From Hirudinaria manillensis (taxonomy: Eukaryota > Annelida > Clitellata > Hirudinida > Hirudinidae): 64,000 bases of DNA. Where the stretch lies: NCBI GenBank assembly GCA_034509925.1, contig CM067529.1, positions 5,835,001 through 5,899,000 on the forward strand, given 5' to 3'. This document shows positions 23,472 to 34,612 of the stretch, in pieces (positions within the stretch are counted from its first letter, which is position 1; the number at the start of each line of letters is the position of its first letter). The position numbers and the translations under genes were made by a program. Below the pieces are notes generated by a model, which worked only from the letters and a program-made list of their open reading frames with translations, did no database searches and was not told where the DNA came from.

Positions 23472-26400
23472 ATGGGAAAAATCAAAAGTTTCGAAATATT
23501 GTTTGCCGATGGAAAAACAGTATTTTATCCCGGTGAAGTGGTGAGGGGAAGTTGCGTCGTGGAACTCCGAGGTGACCTCAAATTGAGGTTCCTTCGTATG
23601 TTCATGAGAGGAGAAGCCAAAGTTCACTGGACTGAGTCAAGGAGTACAGGAACAAGATTGGGGGCATATACAGAACATTACAATGCTGAAGTGGAATATT
23701 TTTCTAGGAAGCAGATTCTTTTTGGAAATGGTAAGAAGTAAATGCAATTAATTAAGTAATTCCTATTCACTCTTGCCATTGTTTTGAGAAATAGATTTTA
23801 GCCTTGTTTTATCTGTTATTTATCATTCATTTATAGGTCTGGATGAATCTTTTTTTTTTTTAACTACATCATAGCTTATTTATGAAATTATCCTTAGGTT
23901 TTGAATTTAAGATTTAAATTATTTTTGTATTTTACTCCAATAGGACCTGTTTCCATGACTTTATGTTGTAGATTATTGTTCTGAACTGAGCACATTGACG
24001 GATGGCAAAAAAGAGTTCAGCTTCAGCTTTGAACTTCCATATGAGTTTGCATCCTTATTTAATAATAGATCTTTGAACAACTTCTATGACTCTGTGATGA
24101 AATTTAAATAGTGATCCTCAATTATTTGTTTTTATACATTCCACACGTTAGCACATTTTTATGACGATTTTTTCATTTCCAAATTTAATTTTTTTCCTTT
24201 AGCGGTGTCTGCACTTCTTTTGAAGGCAAACATGGCAGTATCAGATATTGGCTTAAAGCTGAATTAAGTAAGCCATGGACTTTCAACATGAAAGTTAAGA
24301 AAGCTTTCACCGTTATCACTCCTATTGACATCAATAAACCAGAGTTTCAGGTGATTATTACATTGTAGAAATTTGTTTTATATATTTTGTTGTGTTCCAC
24401 TTTGCAAGTTTTTTTTTATAAAATCAATTCATCGTCAATACATTAATTTCATCCGATTTTAAATGACGGTGACTTAAAAGAAGTTATTGCGTTCATTGGT
24501 CAGGTCCCTGTCGAGAACAATGTCGAGCAGACTCTCTGTTGTTGGTTTTGTAGGTCAGGATTGATTTCCTTGTCTGCCAGAACAGACAGGAAAGGATATT
24601 GCCCAGGTATGTCAAGGTGTCCTTTCTGGATCAATAATTTAATTGTTTGAGTTTTAATTTTTTTTAAATTAAGGTGAATCGGTTGCAATTTGGGCCGAAT
24701 TTTCTAACCAATCCTCTAGAACCGTCGTGCCGTACGCCACACTCAATCAGATTCAAACGTTCTTTGCCAACGGAAAAACGAGAGTCCGTGCCTGCAAATT
24801 TAATGTCCTAACAGGTTGTTGCTTATTTACGGAAGCAGCTTAACGTCCCAAAGTTTCCACGAGTCACTCAGAAGATAGGCTAAATGAAAATAGAAGAAAT
24901 TCTATTAAGCTAGATAATGACAAACTATTGCCATAAGAAAGATATTTTGTGAATGGTGTGCAATAATGTTTATTTATGCAATGGCAGGAACTCGTATAAA
25001 AGGACACGACCATGCTACTTGGGACGGCCAGTTACTCAAGATACCTGCTGTATCACCAACTGTAAACAATTGCTGTGTTATCAGAGTGGAATACTTTATC
25101 AAAGTAAGATTTTTATAAATCTTAAGCATTCTTAACTTAAATGTAGGTAACTGAATAATTAAAGAAAATCACTTGGGAGATTTAAACTTTTTATTGGAAA
25201 AGTGTTGATTGAATCTGGAATGAAGAGATTGACTTTGAATATGCATGACTTAATTAATTCATTAATGAATAATCATTTGGCATGAGGGTGTGTTTTAATA
25301 TCCAAGGTGGCTTTGCATATTCCCGGAGCTTACAACCTTTCCATGCACCTGCCGATCATCGTGGGCACCGTGCCGTTCAGACGTCCTATGCCTCTTTACG
25401 TACCGCCCCAGTTCCCGATTTTGTTATCGGTCGCGAGCAGGGACGTCGCCGCATTACCGGGCATTTCGTCTTCGCCCGACGGTTCCTGTCCGACTCGTGT
25501 CAACGGCGAACAGGGAAGCGATCCGCCTCCACCTTACCAGGAGAGTTCTATGAATCCATCAGGAAGTGAGTTGTGACAGAGAGTTATTTGAAGTTTTATT
25601 TAAGATTTGCAGTCAAGAGATGGTTCTCTTAATGTAGTTTATATTGACTTATATTTGACATTTGATACAATGATACATATGTTTGTATTATGCACATACA
25701 TGTTTGATGCATTTGCATTCATTTATCAAAGTCTTCAATGTCAACACCTCTCTATGTACATATATATATAGAGCTCTGAGAAGAAGTTTCTCACTACTTT
25801 CTGTTAGCTTCATTAAGCATCATTTCCTGATGGTAACAAACTATGTAGGCATATGTATGAGTTAAGGAATTGTGAACAAGCATTCCACAAATTTTAAAAG
25901 AATTGAAAGAAAAATTTGACATACATCTATAAAATGAACATAGTTTTGGATATAGATTCTTTAGGATCTGCATGTAAACCATTCCTTTGGAAAGTAAAGT
26001 ATTTTTTTTTTCTGTAGCATCTTGGCAATCCAATCCGCCAACGTACGTGGAGACGTTGACGGGCGCCGTGGACATCAGGGATGACGAAGACAACGACAAC
26101 GACTGGGATAACAGGACGGAGGGTGCCTACCTGTTCACTCCCATGTATGCCTACGTCTGCAACTACAGGTACACGGGTCCTCCGGCGTATTCCGAGGTAC
26201 GGCATCAACTTTCCGAATCATAGTTTCTTTTCTACGTTTTATTTAATCTGTACACTTTACTTAGCATTTTTGGAGATATTTAGTTAATTATAAATGTTTA
26301 GGAATTTGTAAGTGAATGGTAGAAGTACAATGGTATCATGGTACAAACTCCAGAGTACTTTATGTAAGCAGAACTTTAAGAATTGTTACAAACAAACTTG

Positions 26401-26494
26401 ATGGCAATTGGACCAAAATGATCAACTTTTCTTTTTTTTTCCCCAGGTCGACCCCTTCCCCGTCTTGTCGTCCCAGCAGCAACAACAACACTGA
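23472..26494 (+). CDS. ARRDC: Alpha-arrestin with three PPxY motifs, paralog C
   Basis: Nine exons in phase: 23472-23730, 23972-24044, 24203-24350, 24504-24606, 24674-24814, 24988-25103, 25307-25565, 26018-26196, 26447-26494; 441 residues. N-domain: FEILFADGKTVFYPGEVVRG through SFEGKHGSIRYWLKAELSKP. C-domain: QTLCCWFCRSGLISLSARTD, VAIWAEFSNQSSRTVVPYAT, and VALHIPGAYNLSMHLPIIVG followed by TVPFRRP. This layout matches vertebrate ARRDC2/3/4. The tail holds PPPY (exon 7), PPTY and PPAY (exon 8), the docking motifs for WW domains of NEDD4-type ubiquitin ligases; the family acts in ubiquitination and endosomal sorting of membrane proteins. Exon 9 adds a short Gln-rich end. The reading frame from 23469 opens with GTG, so ATG 23472 is the start. 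Paralogs A and B share its intron positions but not its last two exons. Confidence 0.92.
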
Positions 26495-28064
26495 TCGACG
26501 GTTTTGCAAACGATTTTTCGCGTTCGTCTTGAAAAACTTTTCCTTTCTCTTAGACCTCCGACGACATTAGACGAACCTCTTCCTCTTCTTCCTCCTCCTC
26601 CTCCTCCAGAGAGAGGGAGAGGGTGGGAGTAGGGGGAGAGAAGAGCTGCAGGCTCTGCAACTTATGCATTACGAAGCTGCTCTTTTTGAATGACGGTTTT
26701 GAACGACGAACTCGTCCGAGCATTCTTCCAGGCTACATCTGTTTACGTGCGTTTAAATGCTAGTCTTTTAGTTGCCTGCTTTAATATTTAATGACTGTTA
26801 TTATGAATTGAATTTTAGAGATTCGCTCCTGTTGTAACTATGTGATGTTTTATGATCAAAGGTTTACAGATTGTCTCTAGTTTTTTTTAAATTGTAATAT
26901 TGAATAATAAATTCACGGCTCGATCCTTTTAAAGAGCTTTGTTAAAAGATTGTTAATCTGAATAATTATTGATTTGTCTTTTCAATTTTGTACCTGACAG
27001 TGTTGAGAGGATACAGTCCATTTTAATTGCTTTGATTCAGAGTTCTGAGGTCATGCAATCTGGTGCATTTCTGGTGCAACCTCTGATTGTTTACCTTTTC
27101 AGATCTGTTATGCTCATAGTTTCCTCCTCTTATTATAGGGTGCCTTTATGTAGAATTAAAAGTGATTTCATTGAACTGAAGGACATCAGTATTTTTTTTG
27201 TTTATTGTTTTATTTATTTATTTGTTTTATTATTATCATCAATGTTTCTGCATCGTTTGTTTGCTTTTGTAGGGTCGGAGATGATTTAACAGCCAATTTG
27301 AAATTTATTTAAAATATTATCTTGTTTTTGAGAATTCTTAAATTTTTACTTGGGTCTCCTTCCTGATAGTAACTTTTCTGTCAATGATTCGTTCGTTTGA
27401 TTGGGGAGCAATAACTTTTTCAAACTCAGAACTTTATTTACCAATAAAAAGAATTCAAAATTATGGTTTGTGGCCTGAGATGAGCAATCAGTTGCTAGGG
27501 TCAGTTGTGCTTGCAGGTCGTAAGATTCAGGTGAGTGTATCAAAGATTCATCAGGCAATCAAATTAATAATGGACATCACGTTTTATTGTCAGGTGTGTG
27601 GCACAAGGACGCTTGGTAAAATCGGTTGCAATTTTATATGTTGGAAGTTGAACTGTTGTTGCTGCTGGGATTCAAGGTTAGCGAAATCCATTAAGCTCTT
27701 GCTCATGGTTCTAGTTGTTTAATTTATCGATTTGTGTGGAGGCTCTTGTAATAGAAATTTAGTTACGAAACGAACGGATGCACACACGCTCTTGGACTGC
27801 GTGAGGGATATTGACAAAAATCTCTTTAAATGGAAAACTGTTGCTTTGTTAGAGAATTTTTAAGCTCTGCTCAACGTTTTAAAATATTTTGCACTCGATT
27901 CCGATGTAAAAATTGATTTTTGATTCGACTTTCTGTTTGTTATCTCGTCCTGTCATTGAAAATGTCATTTCGAAAGACGTTAATCTTTAAACGGATGCAA
28001 AATTAACATTATTTAAAAAAAAGCATTTATTCAAAGGTAACTAAAATTATAGCTACTATTGGGT
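26495..28064. other. Intergenic, 3' of arrestin C
   Basis: Probably the 3' UTR of arrestin C followed by spacer. A CT-rich run sits at 26575-26640 and a candidate polyadenylation signal AATAAA at 26906-26911. Longer open frames near 26969-27722 show no recognisable domain and are not called. Confidence 0.5.
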
Positions 28065-29321
28065 TCACGGATAAGTGCAGGACTGCGAAGTGGATGAATA
28101 AATCGTACCGGTAGGGCATGACATGACAATACATTGGGTCCAACTGCAAACGACGTAGTTTGCTTTGTTTGGATGAGGAAAACGAGCTCCATTGGTTCCC
28201 ATATTGCATGGATTGCTGTTGGTGCAGTCGTACACTTTAGGACCGCCTGTTGTTGTGCTCTCATATGTTTCGACGGTAGTAGTCGCTGAAATTTTATTAT
28301 TAATAATATATATTATTATTATTATGTATTATTATTATTAGCAGTAGTAGTAGTAGTAATAGTATTTTTGGAACATTCAAAATTATGGTGCCATGTCATG
28401 TTTTCCTTTGAAAGTGACTTCGCAAAAGTCTTTTCATGCGCAACGAAGAATTAAAACGTCAATAGTCGGGTCCCCACGTCTAAAAAATTCATTTTAAAAA
28501 AATGAATAAACTTTTTTGTGACTCCCGTGATGGCGGCAAATAGCTGGATCTTGTGGCAGACGCCGATTGGGCCTGGATGAATCATACGAAGATTTCACAA
28601 AAGTGCTTCTAGATTTATACGAAAATTTATAGTTTGTCGATTTTTAATTTTAAATTCGCAATATTTTTTTGTGTCGTTCATAAAACTATTCAACTGGCAT
28701 TGCGTATGAATCGATATCATTCACTAATTTATGGCGGACGCTCATTTTAAATGTTGTGCATCAAATATTCGCACGAACTCTTATCAAAGAGCATGATTTT
28801 TCATAAACTATCCAAGTCCAATCAATGTCGCACGAATTATGTGTTGGTGAAAAATAATAAGATTTTCAAGGCGTTTGAATACATTTATTTAACATTCCTA
28901 ACTAGAAAAATTTGTTTCCAATCTCTAAAAATCAACAGTTAACATTTTCAAACAAGATCAGCGCATCGCCTAATTAAAGATCTTATCGGTGCCATTAACA
29001 TGGATTATAATTCGAAAGACATTAATTTAAAAAAAAAAAAACCTGGTAAAAGCTGCATTGATTGTCCTTCAACTCCTTGGAGAGGATGATTTCACTGGAG
29101 GAAAAAAGCTCGCAATTTTCGGTGATGCGTTTGTAGGAATTGAACCCACTGCAATCGATGCTTTGACTGCAGATAAAGGCGCATTCAGGTTGGCATTTTT
29201 TGACCGTAAAAAGGCTGGTGTTTTTAGAAAGAGCACACGAGGATAGGATGAGACGGTACGTCCCTTGAGAGTACTCTACGTTGAGGCTGACTGCCAAAGT
29301 GTACAGAACTGTAAGCCACAT
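28065..29321 (-). CDS. Secreted PAN/apple-domain plus chitin-binding (CBM14-like) protein
   Basis: Two exons are supported on the minus strand: 29321-29043 and 28285-28065. The first starts with a signal peptide (MWLTVLYTLAVSLNVEYSQG) and continues into a cysteine-rich PAN/apple-like module: CALSKNTSLFTVKKCQPEC, then FICSQSIDCSGFNSYK and CELFSS. The second has a threonine-rich linker, then a type-2 chitin-binding pattern (DCTNSNPC, RFPHPNKANYVVCSW, CIVMSCPTGTIYSSTSQSC) and a stop. Such proteins are extracellular and bind chitin or glycans in cuticle, shell or gut lining. The two exons do not join in phase directly (the first ends in phase 0, the second needs one base), so a further small exon or another splice site probably lies in the 0.75 kb between. 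The longer frame opening at 29333 begins with TTG; ATG 29321 fits the signal peptide. Confidence 0.65.
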
Positions 29322-30310
29322 TCTCGTGCTCAAAGTACTCTTACCGTGACAAATAAATGGAAAGGAGGCTTTTAGGATTGGTCTGATATCCTATTCGCAG
29401 ACCCCGCCTTTCGCTAATGAATATTAATGTTGTCTCCAAAAACTCAGAACTTTCAAAAATTCGACATTTCTTCATTTTCCAACTAAAAAACAATTTATTT
29501 TAAAACACGCAAACGCATTTGTCATAAGGCACTTTTTAAAGGATTTAAAATCAATGTTTTGACAAATGGCGGTTTGTCAGCCAGACAAGAGCGAGGTTTG
29601 TCTATTTTTGTATCCTTTGAATTAAATGCTGCTCTGACTTTCAATTAAGACTTTTATTTTTAGAGCTGTATAATTTTTTTTTATAATTGTTATAAAAATT
29701 AAAATCTATTTCAGTAAAATGGATGGAAGGTCTTTGTGATCATAAAGTGAATTGTTTGATTCATTAAGCTGGTGGCTTTGACAATCATCAGGTTTCTTGA
29801 AGTTTCCTGGAAAAAACCATTCTGGACATCACTCTGAAGCAAAAACATCCCTCAAATTAAATACTTGAAAATATCTGTACGTCAAAATTGCAATAAATAG
29901 TAGCGATATTAGAATTATTTCTTCCTTTTTAGATTTTAGTAATCAAATTAGTGGGTGAAAATCGTGAGAAATTATTGCAAAACCTTTTAACCAGTGATAG
30001 GTACCACCACAAAGTCTTCTGCAGCTCCACATATGGACACCGAGAGTCTCTCTAATAGTAGCGGTGATGGTATCTTTCTCTGTAGTGACGTGAAGGCCTT
30101 TCTGAATAAAACCTTTCCCTCCCGCCTCTTGATACGACCATGGACTTGTAAATTCCTCTAAAAAGTTGCCGATGAGCCATGGATAGACTCTGCCTCTCTG
30201 AGAGGTTTTTCATTAACGACATGACAAGTTTTCTCGAATCAACGCGGTGGTGTCTGCATCTCGGAGACATTTCGTCATCTCACAAGAGGCTCCATTGCCT
30301 TCCTTTCTAG
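29322..30310. other. Intergenic / 5' region of the membrane glycoprotein gene
   Basis: No secure exon. A possible extra phase-1 exon of the downstream gene lies at 30011-30105 (encodes TTTKSSAAPHMDTESLSN...), flanked by AG and GT, but it has no independent support. The start codon and signal peptide of that gene were not found. Confidence 0.35.
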
Positions 30311-33300
30311 AATCAGTGAAATGTTCGGAGGACTCTAATCTTCAGCCTAGAAGTCTAAGATTATCCACCACCTGTAAGTTATCAAGTTTTAATGGCTGAA
30401 AATCTTGTAATTTTATTCTTGCAAATGAATTAAAATTAAAACGTTCGTTCTATGACAAGTTTGATTATCCGAATTTGGGTTAATTATTTTTTTGTTTTTT
30501 TTTTATTAATTAATTCATTCGAAATGACGTAATAGCGAGCATGAAACTTTGAATTTTGCAAATTCAGATATTTTAAAATCCTATATATTTCGCACATTTT
30601 TTTTGGTGCAGTTATCTTCAATGCATTTAGGGATCTTTTTGTTACCTGACATAATTAATTAATTTTTCCAGAAGCGCATCGGAAAAATATTCTCAAAAAT
30701 TAATGGCGCATGCACGCTGACGTCATCATCATTGTTTTCAAAGTCACGAATGCATTAAGAAATCAATATGTTCTTTCATTTATTCGCTTTCCTAAATTTT
30801 CGGTCGACTCTTCAATATAATTCAAACGGTAATTCCAACGTTCCAGAAGGAAGCGGCTATCAATGTCAAATAGTTAAGATAATAAATAAAGAAATTATTT
30901 TCGAAATAAAAATCAGTCATTAATTAAAATGTTGTAAAAGAAAGTGAATCAATCAATTTAAAGATCTCTTGATATGTGGAGATGATCGTATAGAAGAAAT
31001 GAAGACGGACGACGAGAAAGTTGATGTTGTAATCAACGGATGCCTGAAAAATCTCACAATTGTGCGCCTTTCTCCAGGTTGAAGCTACAATTTACACCTC
31101 TCCGTAGATGTTTACTCCGTAGATGTTGCAAGCATTAATGACATGTTTTGATTACCACTTATGTTTCAACGACATTACTAATTCATGTTCTTTAGGCGTT
31201 GAAAAAATTGAGGTCATGGCTTCGAACAAAGCAGGCAAAGTAGGTCTGTACGTTTGGAGTCCGTCTGGACTTTACGATTCCAATCACAGGTATTTGGATC
31301 CAATTTCCAAGTCGTTTGATCGTCATAGAAGCTGACTCGTACGCAGCATAGGTGGCATTGCACGGATATGATTGGCAGACTCGGCAATGAAACGAATGTC
31401 ACGGATGGAATTCCGCCTGCCGTAAAACACCACAAAGTATTTAATTCGACCGGGAACGCATTGAACCCGACAACTTTTATGATCACCTCGCAGAACCAAT
31501 CAGCATCGAGTCTTTACTGCTTCCTGATGCTCCAGAAATTAAGTATTTAATTCTCGTTAAAGCGCTTTTGAGAAGTGTATTTTATTTTTATTAATTTATG
31601 TTTTGTTAGAAAATCAACAACACCAGAGAGTTAAACGCGATGGACTTAATTCGACATTACGTATGCATTACCAGAATTCTTTTTCTTAATTGACTAAATC
31701 GTAGAATAAAAACATTCTTAAATAAAGACTTTCTTAAGTTACAACAGTTTCAGGATGATTTTATGATGATTTCATAAAAGACTTGTAATTTGCAAATAAA
31801 CCATTTAAAAATGATTTTATTCAGTTAACAAGAGGGAAGTCCAGTATTACTCACTGAATGAGAAAAGAAATCAGTGGAACCAAAATATGAAACCAAAAAC
31901 TCAGGAAGGTTGAATATCCTCTTTGTTCTTCAGATTATTTCTTCAGCATAAGATTGTTTATTGTGCGGTAATTGAAATAAATAAATAAATAATTTATTAT
32001 TCATATAACTAATAAATAAAATATTACAAGCTAAATGATATTAAAGGAATGAGCATCTTGATGACATTTGTCTGTCAAAATATTATTTATGCAGATTATT
32101 ATTACGAATAACATCGTTCAATGTTGTTCTAAGTACTTTATGATCACAGAACACTTAATCGATTGAAAATGTGCTTATCATTACTTATGAGTTGATATTC
32201 TCTGAATCTAGACTTTTCAAATACGATAAGAATTCCAAAAATCTCTTGTTACAGTGCAATAATTGCACATATTGCCATATTCTGGTCACTGAATGACTGT
32301 ATAAACCGTCAATAAGAACTTAACATTAGCAATTTTAAGGCAATCTTTCAAACACTATGCTCGAGGAATGTCTTCACTTGTTTTTTTAAGTCTTGACTAA
32401 TTAATTAATCAATTCAATTTCAGATGAACCTTCCATCAGACCAGGTAAATATGTAGTATTTATAAAAAAAAAAGAAACGTTGTTTGCCATTGTCTCTATT
32501 GTACGTACCATACCTAACTCCAGCATTGAAACTAAGTTACACATAATTATTAGTGTTTTATACTTGTATATTATATTAACATCACGCAATTGCAGAACCA
32601 AATATGTTAAAAGTATGGGGATTCACGACAGGTTTCATACTGGAAATACTACTTGGCTCGTTTATCTATTGGAGATACAGGAAACGTATTTGATTTACTC
32701 AAAGATTTATCTAAAAATAACGATGCATGATTTACAATTACATAGCCATCAATGTAAAATTGGTTATTTCAATGATTCGCCAGTCTATATAGATCGTCAT
32801 ATTCCAATGATATTTTCTGAATTAATATTAATATCTGAGTTAATAAATCTATATTTAAGTCTGGAAAAGGACCAACACGGTAGCAATCTTGGGTCAGAAG
32901 ATGTACAAACTTCTCTCAGAACCAGGTTTAAAGAATCTTCGTTGTTAGGCAGAATAGAAATTTAAATGCACAGCAATGTTTTGTCGGAATAAAATAATGA
33001 TATAATATAATAATGGTATGATATAAATAATGATAAAAATAATGATATAATAAAATATTTTACTTTAAGATTTATTTGAAACGAAGTCCCATTATCCAGG
33101 CATCATATTACTATATTATGGAATTAATAACGTGCTTTTCAAATGCAACACGAATGAATAAAAAATGATTCAAGAACGTGGTTCGGAAGAGAAACGAAGA
33201 GAGCTCAAGAAACTCGTGAAGAAATTCAAAAATGGATCCGAGGATGAACTGTTGGCAGAATGTATGAATAATTAATGATTATTCTAGAACGTGGTTAATA

Positions 33301-34575
33301 ATAATAATAATAAATAATAAACTGTCAAACTGAGGCCACTGAATACTCACGGTAACGAAATAAATTTAATTTTTGTTATTTTGTGTTTATTAATATAATA
33401 TTATGATAATAATAATATTATAATAATATTATAATAATATTATAATAATATTATAATAATATTATAATAATATTATAATAATATTATTATTATTATTTAT
33501 CCTTGGCAGCTTCTGAATATTCAACGTCCGCTGCCACGCCTTCCTCAGTGACGACAGAAACCATGGTCTCTGAAAGCGGAAACACCTCCCTCACTTCTTC
33601 CTCACCATCTCCACCCACTTCCACTGTTACAGACACAGAAGACATTCCGAATGAAAGTATGGAAATGAAAATAATATGTTATGCATGGATATTTTTAATT
33701 TATTATTTTTATTTTAGACAAACATTTGTTTACAATCATGTTATAATCATTTCAACTCCTTGAAATGTCGTTAATATTAATTAATTAATTTTAAATATTC
33801 ATCAAACTTTCAGCTGGCACTTCCCCCCCAGCGAGAAATATATCACCGGATGCGCTTTCTTCTGTCAAACTGAGGCCACTGAATACTCACGGTAACGAAA
33901 TAAATTTAATTTTTGTTATTTTGTGTTTAACATAAATATTTTTATGTCCTTGAAAGTAAGGGATCTATTTATAATTTTTTTAAATGGTCGACATCGATTA
34001 TTTTGAAATATAAATGATGATGATGATGGTGATGATTGTTATTATTAATTATTATTATAATTATTATCGAAGCCGTGATCGTAACAGTTTCTCTTTACAA
34101 ATATTATTTTCTTTTTATAGTCCCTGATAAACAGCTGCCAAGTAAAACCAATCGTAAGTTACCGGAAAGCTTTTGCAAATTCAACGTTGAATGTAATTGT
34201 TTTGAAAACATAGAATTATTAAAAGCAGACAGTAACAGCCAAGTTACAATAACATTCGTAACATTTGCATTTATGAATTTATTCAATAAAAATACAAATT
34301 TATTGCGAATTAAAATAAAAGATTTCAACTCCATTTCAGACGACCTGAAGGCTGCGGTCGAAAAGGATCTTCTGAAGAGACGAAGGGATCTCGGTTACGT
34401 TGATGTCGATTATGATAATGATTCTCCTCCCCCCGAATCCAATGAAAAGAATACCAAGCACGTGACATTACCCGAAGGTCAGTCAACCATTTGCTGCTAG
34501 TGTTGGTTGCAGTGACGATAAATAATGATAATGATGATGATGATGATGATGATGATAATAATAATAATAATAATA

Positions 34576-34612
<37 letters not shown>

